A stretch of DNA of 64,000 nt from Setomelanomma holmii (GCA_010015745.1 ML978271.1:1-64000), one strand, 5' to 3'; counted from the first letter of the stretch, positions 42,677-54,800 are shown. Numbers and translations: made by a program. Notes: generated from the letters alone by a model not told the origin.

Positions 42677-43602
42677 GGAAGTCGGATGACAAGAGAGGGA
42701 AAGAATGCATTGCTTGAAACCAGATTTCGCGCACCAACAGCCAAAATGGCTGAACTGTACATACTGTACCTTACCTTTTCTTTTGAGATCAATTTACGTA
42801 TGCATGTTCGAGCTACACTCGCATTCTTACAGCCTTTTGAATCGTGTCTCTCACAGCGATGCATGTGGGAAGTAAGTAGCGCTCAGAAAAGCTATGCGAT
42901 CCAAACTAGTTCTGATGCAATCTATTAGTCCAACCTAGCTTATCGCAACCCGTTCCCTCCTCGATCACGACACCCTGCGATCAGAAGATGCAACTTGTTT
43001 CTTGCCCAATATTTACCCCGCTACATCGGCCATCCCGTGTTCAGGCACGGCGTTGCCATTCGCCCACTTTCAGGATTTGCCCCTCCAGCTAGGTTGCTAT
43101 CTGCATTCGGTCCTGCCATCGTCACTTCTTGGCCAGGGGTGGGAAAATGCCGCGGATATACCACGCAACGAATGGCGAGCAGTAGGTTCATTCTGAGTCT
43201 CGCTTGCGGTTGCAGCTAGCTACACTTACCTGCATGCAAGCAAGGCGAGTACAGATCTTGGCGGCTGTGCAAGTAGACTACACCCAGCACGGTAGTGACA
43301 GCTGCACGACCCTGGTGTTGCACCGATGCTCTAGAGCGCTCTGAGGCGCGGAAGTGCGTCATGCTCAGCTTCGCAGGGACAAGCGGACCTGCAGTGATTG
43401 TATGGATGTCGAATCTTGGAAAGCTTGCTTTTCGGCTGCGAAGTGGGTTCGCGCCCGACGCATTGCGTGATGGATGGTCAAGGGGTATCGAGAAGAGATG
43501 AGTATAAGAAGGGCTTGGAGACGTCATCGAGGATGAACAGCATCAAGTTTCGCTTCATTACTTCCTTCATCGATTCTTTGAAAGAACCTCAAAATCTACA
43601 AC
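42677..43602. other. Intergenic, nothing recognised
   Basis: 926 bp upstream of the DDR48-like gene. The last 100 bp are CT-rich and end in the leader before ATG 43603. Confidence 0.6.
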
Positions 43603-44457
43603 ATGTCTTACAACAACGATCGCGAGCAAAGCAGTGGCTATGGCAGCCGTAACGACGAGGATACATCCACTGGCTATGGCTCCAAGTCATCTGGTTATGG
43701 CAATGACAATGATGATTCCTATGGCTCGAAGAAATCGAGCTATGGCTCCAACGACAACGAAGACTCCTACGGATCATCCAAAAAGTCTGGATACGGTGAC
43801 AACGACACCTCGGATTCGTACGGCTCCAAGAAAACTAGCTACGGATCGAACGACAACGAGGACTCGTACGGATCCTCGAAAAAGTCTGGCTATGGCGACA
43901 ACGACAACGACAACTCGTACGGCTCGTCAAACAAGAAGAGCACTGATGACGATTCCTATGGCAGCAAGCAGTCCGGCGGTTACGGCAGTTCGAACCGCGA
44001 TGATGACGATTCCTACGGCAGCAAGAAGACCAACACGTCTGGCTACGGCAACACCGACGACAACGACGATAGCTATGGTTCGAAGAAGCAATCTTCGACT
44101 TCAGGCTACGGATCGTCCAACCGCAATGACGACAATGACAACTCGTATGGGTCCAACAAGCAATCTTCTGGCTATGGATCGTCGAACCGGAACGATGATG
44201 ACGACAGCTATGGCTCGAGCAAGAAGACGACTAGCTACGGGAATACTGATGACACTGATTCGTACGGCTCGAAGAAGGAGTCTTCTGGTTACGGAAGCTC
44301 CAACCGTGATGAAGATTCGTATGGCTCGAGCAAGAAGACGTCCGGGTATGGCAATACCGATGAAGACTCGTATGGAAGTGGGAATAAGACGGGTGGGTAT
44401 GGAGGCGAGGACAGCAATGAGGGAGGATATGGATCTGGACGTAGGGATAATTACTAG
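43603..44457 (+). CDS. DDR48-like Ser-Tyr-Gly repeat protein
   Basis: An intronless 284-aa protein made almost entirely of variants of DSYGSKK-SGYGSSNRNDD, repeated about a dozen times. It uses mostly S, Y, G, D, N and K, with no cysteine and no membrane or signal segment. This matches the style of yeast and Candida Ddr48, whose repeats read NDDSYGSSNKKKSSYG; that protein is induced by DNA damage, heat and osmotic stress. The product should be intrinsically disordered and heat-soluble, and could phase-separate through its tyrosines. Repeat units differ by synonymous changes, so the array is not a recent DNA expansion throughout. The start MSYNNDREQSSGYG is the first ATG after a CAACATG-type leader. 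Confidence 0.82.
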   Translation: MSYNNDREQSSGYGSRNDEDTSTGYGSKSSGYGNDNDDSYGSKKSSYGSNDNEDSYGSSKKSGYGDNDTSDSYGSKKTSYGSNDNEDSYGSSKKSGYGDNDNDNSYGSSNKKSTDDDSYGSKQSGGYGSSNRDDDDSYGSKKTNTSGYGNTDDNDDSYGSKKQSSTSGYGSSNRNDDNDNSYGSNKQSSGYGSSNRNDDDDSYGSSKKTTSYGNTDDTDSYGSKKESSGYGSSNRDEDSYGSSKKTSGYGNTDEDSYGSGNKTGGYGGEDSNEGGYGSGRRDNY

Positions 44458-44860
44458 ATGTGGTTGAGAGGTTTGCGAAAGGGGAGGGTTGTGCCGTAGT
44501 GGAAGATGGATGGAGTGAAATGAAATGAAATGAAACGAAATATATCCTTGTTAACATAACGCGAATGTCTTCGATCATCTGTGGAGAAGTAGTGATTGGA
44601 GAAGTACTTGATTCGATTTTCTGCGCTCTGCTTCCGTGCTTTTGAGTGCCATGTTTCGATCCAATGACGGTGGCGCCTGGGAAATCCTCCGCACACTCAT
44701 CTGCACATTCATAACCAACCCAATATCTTGGCATACTTGAAGCACCCAATCCCGTGAGATTTATAGCAGTAAATGGTAGAGGTGGTTTGGTTTCCTACTG
44801 TCCGGGAACTCTGGGTGTCTCTTGCATTTTCACTTGTAACTCATTTTGCTGAATGCACTT
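44458..44860. other. Intergenic, nothing recognised
   Basis: 403 bp downstream of the DDR48-like gene; includes an AAATG-rich run near 44520. Confidence 0.55.
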
Positions 44861-45395
44861 TCAGTTGTTGCCGATCTGCGTCACAGCGGCCAAGATTGCC
44901 GAAGCCACTATCTCAAAGTCAGACTAATTAAACACATTTCGTAGGACGAGATGAGACTTACGTGCGCCAGCAGATATGATGTACGAGGCCAATCTACATG
45001 CTACTTGTACGATTGTGGTGGGAGCTTCTACTGGGTGTGATTTGAACATGTACCACAATCCCATGGTCAAGCTGAGGAGGATAGGGGTGCTACCCCAGAT
45101 GGCGAGTCTGGTAGCAGACCGAGAGAGCATAAGCTGCAGACTATATTTGCCCCCTTGCAGATGGGTACTACTGTTATTGATCTCAGTGTGGACAGAAGAG
45201 AGCCACATGGAGTTGAAGTCCCGACGGCCAGATCTGTAGGCTCTGAACATTTCGCCGAGCGTTTGTTGCGTACTTTCGTCGACTTAAATATGTCTATGCA
45301 GACCCTCTTTTGTGCATTCGTAGATGCCAAATCCTGCTTCGGACTTCAATGATAGAAAGCGGATAGGCCCGGGTCGCAGTTATGATGCGGCATCG
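44861..45395 (-). pseudogene. Decayed or incompletely modelled membrane-protein gene
   Basis: A hydrophobic coding stretch on the minus strand covers 45282-44962 and 44907-44861. They join over a GTAAGT...TCTGAC...GATAG intron to give a C-terminus with two membrane helices (LAIWGSTPILLSLTMGLWYM; ASYIISAGALASAILAAV) ending TQIGNN. Upstream the same frame continues through EAGFGIYECTKEGLHRHI but is broken by a TAA at 45284-45286 with no intron of workable length to remove it. No start codon or targeting region was found. I do not recognise the family. Either the gene is a pseudogene or I have missed a longer intron. Confidence 0.4.
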
Positions 45396-46881
45396 CGAAG
45401 TTTTCTTGAACAATCGTGTGGGCGATGTTATGTGGACCACCTCTTCTTTAGGAATGCTGGTACGAGCCGAGAACAGTACAATCACGATGTATGGTCTTCG
45501 AAAACCCTGTGACTTGATGTCTTTTTCCGTATTGTTGATACAATCGTCAATGAGGATGTAGTATACATTGGCTTGTGAACCGCTGACGGCACCTGTCTTC
45601 GCCTGTGCCAAACGTCTTTTACATTCGTCCTATGATTCCACGTAAACTCCGCCGACGTTCTTGCGTAGCGAACCCCTACTGTCGCGGAGACAGCCAGAAT
45701 GGCTCAACGATAATAAGCACAACCAGGCACATTCTCCCAGGCAGCGTGCCCTGTCTATTTCTGCCTGCCTTGAAAGTTCGTCGTCTTCAAATTCAGTTTT
45801 AAACTTCGGGACCTTGGGACGGGAAAGTGAACGAATGTTGGTTCGGTGGACCGATCTTCTCGTCTCCTGGCGTCTGAGGTGGTGGTGCCATGCTCACGCA
45901 GGTCCCGTAGCTGTAGAGTATCGATTCTGCTCAACACAGGCGACGTGGGGCCCAGTTGGCTTCCGCCTGGTGCCCTTTACTGCTTCAGTGCCGTCATCTC
46001 CATAAATACTTGTTCTGCCAGATTTGGGTTGATCAAGTGAGGCTACAGCAACACCTTCTCCGGCAGTTGCTGGGCGATCATGACTGAGTTCCTGTTTCAG
46101 TTCGAAAGAAAGAGCACGCCGCTCCGGCGTGCGCATAAGTCCTGAGCGGTCAGCATAGTCATCGTCTATGGGCTCTCAAATACTCTCCATGAGGTAAGTA
46201 TGAGCGAAATTGGGATAGAAGGAGGAGAACCTGATCCGTTGCATTGCGCAACAAGCCATACTGTAAGCATGCCGCACGCTGTATATCTATGACGGAGTCT
46301 AGAATTGTTAGTGTCAGCCGCGGCTGAGTCCTTGAGAATTCGTCCTCGTTCCACCAGGACACCTGGCGAAATGTGTTGCATCCAGCCGCGGCTGAGACCT
46401 GATCCCACTATCGTCTGCAATTACATAGGAAAAGGAGGTGTCGAGGTTCAAGCATTCGGGTGTGTAGTGTCGAGCCTCGTGCTAAGTGCTGGGCCAAACT
46501 TGGGTTCATTTGTCGCTTCCTGCGGTCCTTCCAACCTTCCGCCGTCAGCGACTGTTAGCAGTACGTTATCTCAAAATATTTCGAACCGAACCGAATCATC
46601 TTCTCAGCAATCACGACGAATGCAACATGCGGAACACAGACTGGAACAAGAGTTTGCAAATTACAGTCATCTCAGGCGTGTCCAACCACGCACTATATAC
46701 AAAACGCCAAAGTAAACGCAGACCCCAATATATGCTCATTGAGAAGTGGAAATAACAAGAGACCGAGTACGCTGAAGAGTATGCTTAATGAGATCAATCG
46801 ACTATAACATGATGCACAAATTACCCACGACCCATCGTCTCATTCGCTTTCATTCTCTCGTTCGTTCATCTCGCAATCGCT
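45396..46881. other. Intergenic, about 1.5 kb
   Basis: No gene that I can support. Contains two copies of a 14-bp palindrome-bearing repeat at 46315-46328 and 46383-46396. Confidence 0.55.
46315..46396. repeat. Direct repeat of CAGCCGCGGCTGAG
   Basis: Two exact 14-bp copies start 68 bp apart (46315 and 46383). Each contains the 12-bp perfect palindrome CAGCCGCGGCTG. The copies share a few further downstream bases (T/A then CCT). Confidence 0.8.
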
Positions 46882-48598
46882 CTACTGGGCAGGTGTCTTG
46901 ATCTTGCCAGCAGCCTTGACCAACTGCCTCAAGCGCTTCTCCATTGCCGTACGTCCTTCTAATGTATTCCAGACTTGGTGTGGAGCTCTATTAACGACAT
47001 CCCAAGCGACGAGGTTGTCTGTCAGAGTCGTGAGGTCCTTTTGCTTGCGCTCCCATTCACTGTCGCGCCCGCATTCAATGCCAGAACTGATGATAGCGAG
47101 TGGCGTGTCAGCAGACTGGATATTGCGTGCAGACACAACCTCGTTCTTGGAGAGACTGTCGGCAACAAGGTTCTCTTGAAGCTGGGCCTTGATGAGTTTG
47201 CCCGATTGGTACGCGTTGCGGCCATAGACGCGGTCTTCGCGCGTGCGGCCCTTGAAAAGTGCGCCAGCGAGACGAACGGTGCCAAGTGGAGAGATGATGC
47301 CCCAAGCCCAGAGCAAGAAGCCGCGGCTGGGGCTACCAATGCGATGGAGGAGATCCTCATGGAACGGATCGACGAGCAGGAGACCGGTGACTTGCTTCAT
47401 GTGGCGAGAGCTGAAGATACGCGACACAATGGTGCCAGTACCCCCAGACACGAGGATCCACGGACCTTCTTCTCCGGCTTTGGCAATTGCCTCGGACAGA
47501 GCGTCGGCGGACATACCAGCAGAGTGTGGGGAAGGAGCGTTGTCGGAGAAGGCATAACCGGGACGGTCCCAGTAGCAGTAGCGAGAGATGGTACCGTTCT
47601 TGTAGGACGAGTAAGCCCAGTGCTCCAAATCGTACTCCAAGGGCTCCTCTCCCGCCTCGAGGAGAACGGTAGGATCCTTGTGGCCTCCAGTGTGCGTGAC
47701 ATTACCAACGCACGCAAAATGCACAGCGTACTTATCGCCGTCGACGAGGATGCGGTCGCCGTACATCTTGAGGGTGGAGTCGCGGGCGCGAATGCCTAGC
47801 GTGGCAGTCATCAGGATAACGATGACAATGAAAACGACCGTAAGGACGGTTGCGACAAGGATGGCCACCCATTCCTTCAATGTGCGACGAGTCTCTGCAC
47901 GACCTGTCAGGCGCTCCTCCTCTTCTCTCTTGCCGTATGCGACGACACGGTCGGTCAGGATGCACCACACAGCCATGAGGAAAGCCCAGACAACACTGGC
48001 GATACCAATCCATCCTTCTTCAAGCCTGATGCGAGGCACTGCGAGAATGACAATCATGTCGACAGCCAGCAACACGGCGATGATGGCGGTAGTGATGCGA
48101 AGTCCCTTGGCTGGCGTGATGAAGAAGATGGTTGCGACAAGAAGATTGCCAATGGTAAGGCAGGTGTATGCAAAGTCGAAGAACCCGGATCCGCGACTGT
48201 GCATGCCTGGTGGGGAGACGAAAATGGATACCAGCAGGAGCACCCACCATAGGAAGGATACGATGAGGAAGAGGATGGTCAGGTAGCGCATAGCGCGCAC
48301 CGTCCATAGGTTGTAGGGCGACACCTATCATCGTTAGAATTGGTACATCAGATTGAGTGGAAGGTCTTCTTACTGCTGGGTCATCTGGGTCCAGGTAGCC
48401 ATCAGAGTTCGGAGGTCTGGGCCGATCAAGAAGCCTCGTTCGCTCAGTAGGCTCCTCTCGAGGCTCATGACTGCGTCGTGACGGTTCATAGCTTCTCCTC
48501 GAGGTTCGTGAAGCTCCATCGTCCTGGATTGGGTGTGGGGGTTCAACCGAGAGGTTGTCCCCATTCTGGTCCTTCTTTCCGCCTTTCCACATACTCAT
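46882..48598 (-). CDS. DUF2417 multi-pass membrane protein with alpha/beta-hydrolase-like domain
   Basis: Two exons, 48598-48374 and 48324-46882, give 555 aa. The N-terminal 75 residues are polar and Arg/Glu/Pro-rich. DUF2417 follows with about five membrane helices (YLTILFLIVSFLWWVLLLVS, FAYTCLTIGNLLVATIFF, ITTAIIAVLLAVDMIVILAV, IGIASVVWAFLMAVWCIL and VAILVATVLTVVFIVIVILM). The remaining 330 residues resemble an alpha/beta hydrolase: HFACVG, TVLLEAGEEP, YCYWDRPGYAFSDNAPSP, SADALSEAIAKAG and GPWILVSGGTGTIVSRIF. At the usual nucleophile elbow the sequence reads SGGTG rather than GxSxG, so activity is not assured. Homologues are annotated as fungal integral membrane proteins, some mitochondrial. 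Confidence 0.85.
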
Positions 48599-49265
48599 CG
48601 TGAAGCTTGCCTGGAGCTAGAAACAGCGCGGTACGGCCTGTCGTGTAGATGGGTATCTCTGAAGAGATGAAGAACAGAAACTTATTAGGATTACTGGGCT
48701 TGAAAAAGCTCTACAGAAATAATACTGAGAAGGGTTGTGTTAAGGGCCGCGAATCTCCTGCTGAAGCTGCGCGCTAATGGCTTTTGATCGACGTCATGGT
48801 CTGTCGCCCAAGCAGTTCGCGGAGCTAGGCCCGCCCATTGCATGTCGCGGTAACCAAGAGCCATCACCACGCTCAGCCCCACGGAGACCCTTCTGATTCC
48901 AACTCAAAAATGTATCCGTTCCATGTTCCTGAACGCTGTCAATTTTATGAATTGCTTCCCCAGCTTCTTAGAGTAACTTCGTCAAAATTGGTAAAAGTTG
49001 AAGCTCACAACCATGCTCGCTAACCCATGCAATCGGGAGTCCTCCAGCTGCAATCCCAGTCTATCAGATAAACCCCACTGCATGTGAAGGTGCGTGCTCC
49101 CCACCTCATGCTATCGCAATTCCCCGCCGACCAGGGCACTGCGAATCCCGCGTGCCATCCATATGACACCATTGGGCGCAATTCCATATCGACCAATCCC
49201 ACACTAGGCCTGTAACACACCCGCTACCACGCTCACCCCATACAAATCCCAGCCCCGGCCGCGCC
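48599..49265. other. Intergenic between divergent genes
   Basis: 667 bp separating the DUF2417 gene and PPE1; no other gene supported. Confidence 0.6.
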
Positions 49266-50449
49266 ATGTCCGACCTCGCCAAGCACTTCGCCAAGACGAA
49301 GCTATCGTCCTTACCACCGCCCGAACCCTTGCCCGAAGAGCCTCTCGAATACGAAGATGACTCGTCCTCCGCTTCGTCCATGTCGAGCGCGGGCACCGTG
49401 ATTCCTACGAGCACGCAACGGCCTGCGCCCGCAATACATTGGTCCGACTACTTTGCGCAGGAATTCTACTTAGAACAAGACGGGCCGGGAGAGGGGCATG
49501 CAAAGTACCATGTATACGTTACGCCGCCCGCGACACCCAAGGCGCCTTTACTAGTCCTGCATCATGGCGCAGGAAGCTCAGCAATGAGCTTCGCATTGAT
49601 GGCGAAGGAGGTCCGGAAAGCCATGCCAGAGCTCGGCATGTTAGCGGTAGAGGCACGCGACCATGGCAGTGTAGTCTGGGACGCTGAAGGCAATGTCGAC
49701 AACGACCTCAGCGTCGAGACACTGAGCCAGGATCTAATCGACATGCTCCTCCTCACACAAGCGAAGCTCGGCTGGCCTGAATTACCCACGATAATCCTCA
49801 TCGGGCACAGTCTCGGCGGCGCCGTAGTCACACATACAGCGAATACAACATCACTGGGACCGAAGCTGCTTGGCTACGCGGTCCTCGATGTCGTCGAGGG
49901 CTCGGCAATGGAGGCGCTGGGACATATGCAAACGTATCTAGCGAGTCGACCGAAGACGTTCGCGTCACTTCCGGCGGCAGTGGAGTGGCACATACGGTCG
50001 CGAACACTGCGGAACCCACAATCGGCAAGAGCAAGTGTGCCGAGCTTGTTGTTGCAAACACCAGAGGGGAAGTGGGCGTGGCGCACTGAACTAGGCAGCA
50101 CGGAAGCATACTGGGAGAACTGGTTCACTGGGATGAGCAAGAAGTTTTTAGGTGGAAGAAGGGCGAAGCTGTTGATACTTGCAGGGACGGACAGGCTAGA
50201 CAAAGAGCTGATGATTGGACAGATGCAGGGTAAGCGATGTAATTGTGTCATGATTGTTGCTACAGTATCTTACAGGATGTAGGCAAATTCCAGCTTCAGG
50301 TCTTCCCGGCCTCGGGTCACTTCCTCCACGAAGATCAGCCGGACAAGACGGCTGAGGTCATTGTCGAGTTCGTTCAGCGGAACGATCGGAGTACGCTGGT
50401 GCTGCCACCAAAGGTGTCAGATCTACTTGCTCAAGGCAAGAAGGTGTGA
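49266..50449 (+). CDS. PPE1: Protein phosphatase 2A methylesterase
   Basis: Two exons, 49266-50229 and 50283-50449, give 376 aa. The start is MSDLAKHFAKTKLSSLPP. The catalytic domain contains LLVLHHGAGSSAMSFA (oxyanion region), AVEARDHGSV, IILIGHSLGG (nucleophile Ser182) and, after the intron, VFPASGHFLHEDQPD with the catalytic histidine. VLDVVEGSAMEAL is also characteristic. The enzyme removes the C-terminal methyl ester of the PP2A catalytic subunit and holds inactive phosphatase. An acidic Ser-rich region near residues 28-50 is probably disordered. Its 3' end faces that of UTP23, with 232 bp between the stop codons. Confidence 0.95.
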
Positions 50450-50681
50450 GGTGTCCGATCTCGTTCAAACAATTCTTGCCAAATGCTTTGCATTGGGAAC
50501 ACGTATATCTTGGCGCAGGTGTGCACTGCCGGTAGTTCCAGCCTTTCAGGTACTTGTTCCCCTCTTCTCTTTGGCTTCACGCCACTAATAGTATCCAGCC
50601 TGGGTATCATAGATTGGTCGTAGACTGGGTTAGCTTTCTTAAGCTGAAGGACACGACAATTAGGTTGTAGATATCTTCGGA

Positions 50682-51615
50682 TCATGGCGACGTGGGCTCT
50701 GCTGGAGCCGAGGCCGCATCTCCGTCGCTCTTAGACTTGTGCTTCCTCTTCCTCTTGTGTCCAGAGCCTTCGGTCGGTGCAGCATCTGTCGTAGACGGTT
50801 GCCCGTCCGCCACACTAGGTTTTGACTTCTTGGAGGTACTCGCTTGAGTCGCATCTTTGTCCTTCTTCGACTTCTTCATGCTTAGCGGATTAGGTTGCTT
50901 TGGGCCCTTTGCGCGCTTCTTCTTCGCTGGCCGCGCATCGCCTGTAGCGCCCCCCACAATAGAACTGCCTTCCCGCTCTTGATCCTCTTCTTCTCGCTTC
51001 CGCTTTTGTGCCTGATCAGGTTTGCGCTGGCCCTTCAAGCCCAACTTGAACTTTGACTTTTCTTCCCGCTCGCGGATCTCCTCTGTCGCATTCGCCATGG
51101 GCTCCATGAGCACCACTGACTTCGATATGTATATGAGCGGGACGCCGGCTATCGAGCGCATGTGTCCGCGCACTCTCGAATCGTTCGAGGCAATGATGTA
51201 CCGATTCTTGTTGGTTCCGTTCCCCTTTGGATCGACCACCTCTGACAGACACTCGAGCGTTGAGAGCGGCTCATCGAGGTCCTGGTGATTACATCGTCGG
51301 CGCTCATACTCTTTGGCTTGTAATATGAGAGTTTCGTTCTTCGGCTTCGCGAGGTAGAGATGGCGCATGTCGCAAGTCGTGATCATGGGCTTGACGGGTC
51401 CGCCGAGCACTTTTTGCAGTCGCGAGACGAGGTCGATCTTGAATTTGTATGCATCTTCGAGGATTTGCGAGTCGAGAAGCACTTGGTAGGGCTCGCGGAA
51501 GCCGAAGTTGAGCTCGTATTGGTGCAGAAGCTTCTTGTAGGCCTGAAAACAGCGTTAGCGACAAACAATAAAAGGACGGGACTGGAATGCGTACTTTTGC
51601 GCGCTTGAGCTTCAT
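50682..51615 (-). CDS. UTP23: Ribosome biogenesis PIN-like protein Utp23
   Basis: Two exons, 51615-51595 (21 nt, MKLKRAK) and 51542-50682, give 293 aa. The N-terminal degenerate PIN domain has AYKKLLHQYELNFGFREPYQ, VLLDSQILEDAY, MITTCDMRHLYL and the zinc-type Cys/His positions (C in ERRRCNH, then LSTLECLSEV). NRYIIASNDSRVRGHMRSI and GVPLIYIS complete the fold. The C-terminal 130 residues are Lys/Arg-rich with many nucleolar-type signals (KKKRAKGPKQPNPLSMKKSK, HKRKRKHKSK). Utp23 is a small-subunit processome component needed for early 18S pre-rRNA cleavage and snR30 release. The 21-nt first exon ends at a GTACGC donor. Confidence 0.94.
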
Positions 51616-51887
51616 TGCGACGTTGTGTGCGCGCGGTGGCTGTTTGCGAAACGATGGTGGAGAATAAAAAGTTCGAGAAGGTTGCGGGCGGAAATATCCG
51701 CACGTGCCTCCGTCATCACGCCCGTGAACGTCTAGCTCCGATTCTTCCGCAATGCAGCTGCCATATGCGGTGCCACGAGGGGTCTTGTACATAATTCACT
51801 GATATTGGCTGCGCATATTATCATTCCGCAGAGCTTCCTGTCGCACCGGACCCCGCATATACTCGATGCCTCGGCGGTAGTCACATC
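51616..51887. promoter_or_regulatory. Bidirectional promoter, UTP23 / DUF726 gene
   Basis: 272 bp between divergent start codons must hold both promoters. No specific factor site identified. Confidence 0.55.
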
Positions 51888-54800
51888 ATGTCCAGCGAGA
51901 CCCCCGCAGATCCCCCTAAGACTGAGGCCAAAAGTCCCGCAAACGCAGAGCCGACAAACACACCAAAGGCGGAGGTCGAATACGATGATTTTGGATTACC
52001 TATAAGAAAACCCCGCGCGAGGACGCCAGTGGTCGAAGATTCCGAATCCGAGGAGGAGAAGTTTGAGGATGCGGTAGCTTCGAAGTCAGTGAGCCGCGAG
52101 GAAGTGACTTTGCCAGCCACAACGGAACATGGAGAGGCAAAGAATAAGAGTGAATTGGGTGAGGAACTCCCGGAGAACGCCAGGGTGGAAGTCAATGCGC
52201 AAACACAGGTTAATGGCTATGTGAAGAAAGCGGTGGAGACGGTTGAGCGCAAGGAAGATGATGCTACGAAACCTGCAGAGGTCAAGGAGGAAGCTCCTGC
52301 CGAGGATGTCCAGGCAGAAGGCGAGCAAGACAAAACTCCGAATGCGCCAGTCGAACCTACAGAGAGTTCCACACAGCAGGAAGAAGCCAGTGACGGGCTC
52401 CCGCAGGCAAAGCAGTCAGACTTGTACAAAGCACAAGGGTCGGAACCAGTGGACAAGCGCAAAAGTATAGAGCCGGCCCAGCCCTTCGGCCATCGTCACC
52501 AGCATAGCGTTGCTTCCATCTCCGAATACTCGCATCAAGCCGCAGTCTTACAGCCACCCAAAGAAGAAAGGCCGCTGGACGACGGTGGGTGGCAGTCGAT
52601 GCCAGCGTATGCCCGCTACGACATGTACGATGACGACAATAGACTTATCGCGAAGGAGAATACGGAAGAGCTTGAAGATATGCATGGCTACGCCAACGTT
52701 GGAGGTGCAGCAAAGGGCTACACACGAGTGATTATGGATGATGATGCAGACTCGGTGACGAGTATGGACGACAATACGGCATATCTTTTCAAGGAGAGAA
52801 GCACTACGTTGGACGACGAAGACGAAGCGAGCCGCGACCCGCTTACGCAGATGCAGACTACCAAAAATCTTTTGACCGAGGGACAGAGAGTGGCATATGT
52901 CGGCCTGGTACGGCTGGCTATGGTCGAGTTGGAGCGAAAGTTCGTCAAGATGGACAGGAACAGAAACACGAAGAAGGTTCTGGATCTCCAGCAAGAGACA
53001 ACAAAAATGTGGGCGCAAAAGATGATGGTCAGACTGTATGGTCACATGGATATTACTGCGTCCGAGCAGGTCATGATCGAGCAGTTATCGGAGCATGGCG
53101 TCGTTGCCGCGGACCTCACACCTGCGCTTATGCAGAACGCGCGAGTAAAAAATCCAGTAGTGGAGGAAGTAGATGTGCCAGGCGAGACAGAGTCCGCAAG
53201 GCAATCAATCTCGTCTCCCAAAGCTGATGCGAAGGACGAAATACCAGCACCATCCTCGAGGACCAGCTTGAATGAGATGCAGTCGCCCCCACCTCCAGCA
53301 TACGAAGAGCATGAAGGAGGATTCGAGTACCCAGAAGTCAAGACCCCGTCACAATTACCCAACAGTAAAAATCTCGACATTGATTTGCGGTGGACGGTCA
53401 TGTGCGATCTATTCCTCGTGCTAATCTCGGATGGGGTCTACGACTCTCGATCGCGAGAGCTTTTCGAGCAGGCTGGCAAGTACCTCAGTGTGGACTGGCT
53501 GGAGATCTGCCGCTTCGAGAAACGAGTCACAGACGCACTCGAGATGCAGGAGCAGGCAGATAAAGAGAACTGGAACGAGGAAGACCACATGAAGAGTCGC
53601 GCTAAGAGAGCGCGCAACAAGCGTTTAGCTTTCATGGGTCTCGCAACAGTTGGTGGCGGTCTAGTCATTGGTCTGTCAGCAGGCCTACTCGCGCCATTGA
53701 TAGGAGCTGGTCTTGCCGCCGGATTCACCACAATTGGTGTAGCAGGGACAAGTGGATTCCTGGCTGGTGCTGGAGGTGCCACCATTATCACAACCACTGG
53801 TATTGTGACTGGAAGTACCGTTGGTGTTAGAGCAGCCAACAGACGCACTGGCAACGTCAAGACATTCGAGTACCGACCATTGCATAACAATAAACGAACT
53901 AACCTCATCATTACCCTTGCTGGCTGGATGAACGGCAAGGTGGACGATGTGCGGCTGCCATATAGTACGGTGGATCCTGTAATGGGCGACATCTACTCTG
54001 TACTTTGGGAGCCTGAGATGCTGAGGAGTATGGGTGACACCATCAACATCCTTGCCACTGAGGTAAGTCGGATCGTACCAACCCGTCTGATCTATACTGA
54101 TGAGTTACCAGGCCCTCACTCAAGGTCTGCAACAAGTACTAGCCAGCACTGTGCTTACGGCGCTTATGGCAGCTATGACGCTACCGCTAGCTTTGACCAA
54201 GCTGTCATATCTTATTGACAATCCGTGGATTGTGTCTCAGGCCAGAGCGGACATGGCCGGACTTATCCTCGCAGACTCGCTCATTGACCGCAACCTTGGC
54301 ACGCGGCCTGTGACTTTAGTAGGCTTCTCGTTGGGCTCACGGGTCATCTTCTCGTGCTTGAAGGAGCTTGCAGCACGGGGCGCGTTCGGCTTGGTGCAGA
54401 ATGTGTATATGTTTGGTACGCCAGTCGTCGCGAAGAACGACGAGTACATCAAGGCTCGATCCATCGTTCCCGGACGTTTTGTGAACGGCTATGCGACAAA
54501 CGACTGGATTCTAGGTAAGCATTGTTTCCGTCAGAGCGCTTATACCTCTAACGATATGATCAGGCTACCTGTTCCGTGCAACCTCTGGCGGTGTCATGCG
54601 CGTTGCAGGACTAGCTCAAGTTCAAGTACCAACAATCGAGAACGTCAATGTGACCGAGCTCGTACCTGGTCACATGGCATACCGCACAGCCATGCCCAAG
54701 CTTCTGCGCGAGGTCGGATGGGAAGTTGAGTCAGAAGAATTCACTGAGATCGAGGATCCAGACCCGGAGAACCACGAGAAACGCCAACGCGAGCTGATCA

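Noticed and set aside
43603..44457. CRISPR-like regular repeats
   Set aside because: Repeats are protein-coding SYG units of varied length in a eukaryotic gene; no repeat-spacer structure.
43634..44467. 277-codon frame in +2 phase over the DDR48-like gene
   Set aside because: Low-complexity Thr/Arg/Met product is the frame-shifted reading of the same repeats; the SYG frame fits a known protein type.
47678..48286. Plus-strand frame of 202 codons over the DUF2417 gene
   Set aside because: Antisense of the membrane helices; no motif, and the minus strand gives a coherent protein.
53438..53992. Minus-strand frame of 184 codons over the DUF726 gene
   Set aside because: Antisense of the Gly/Ala-rich stretch, giving Pro/Val/Ala-rich shadow.
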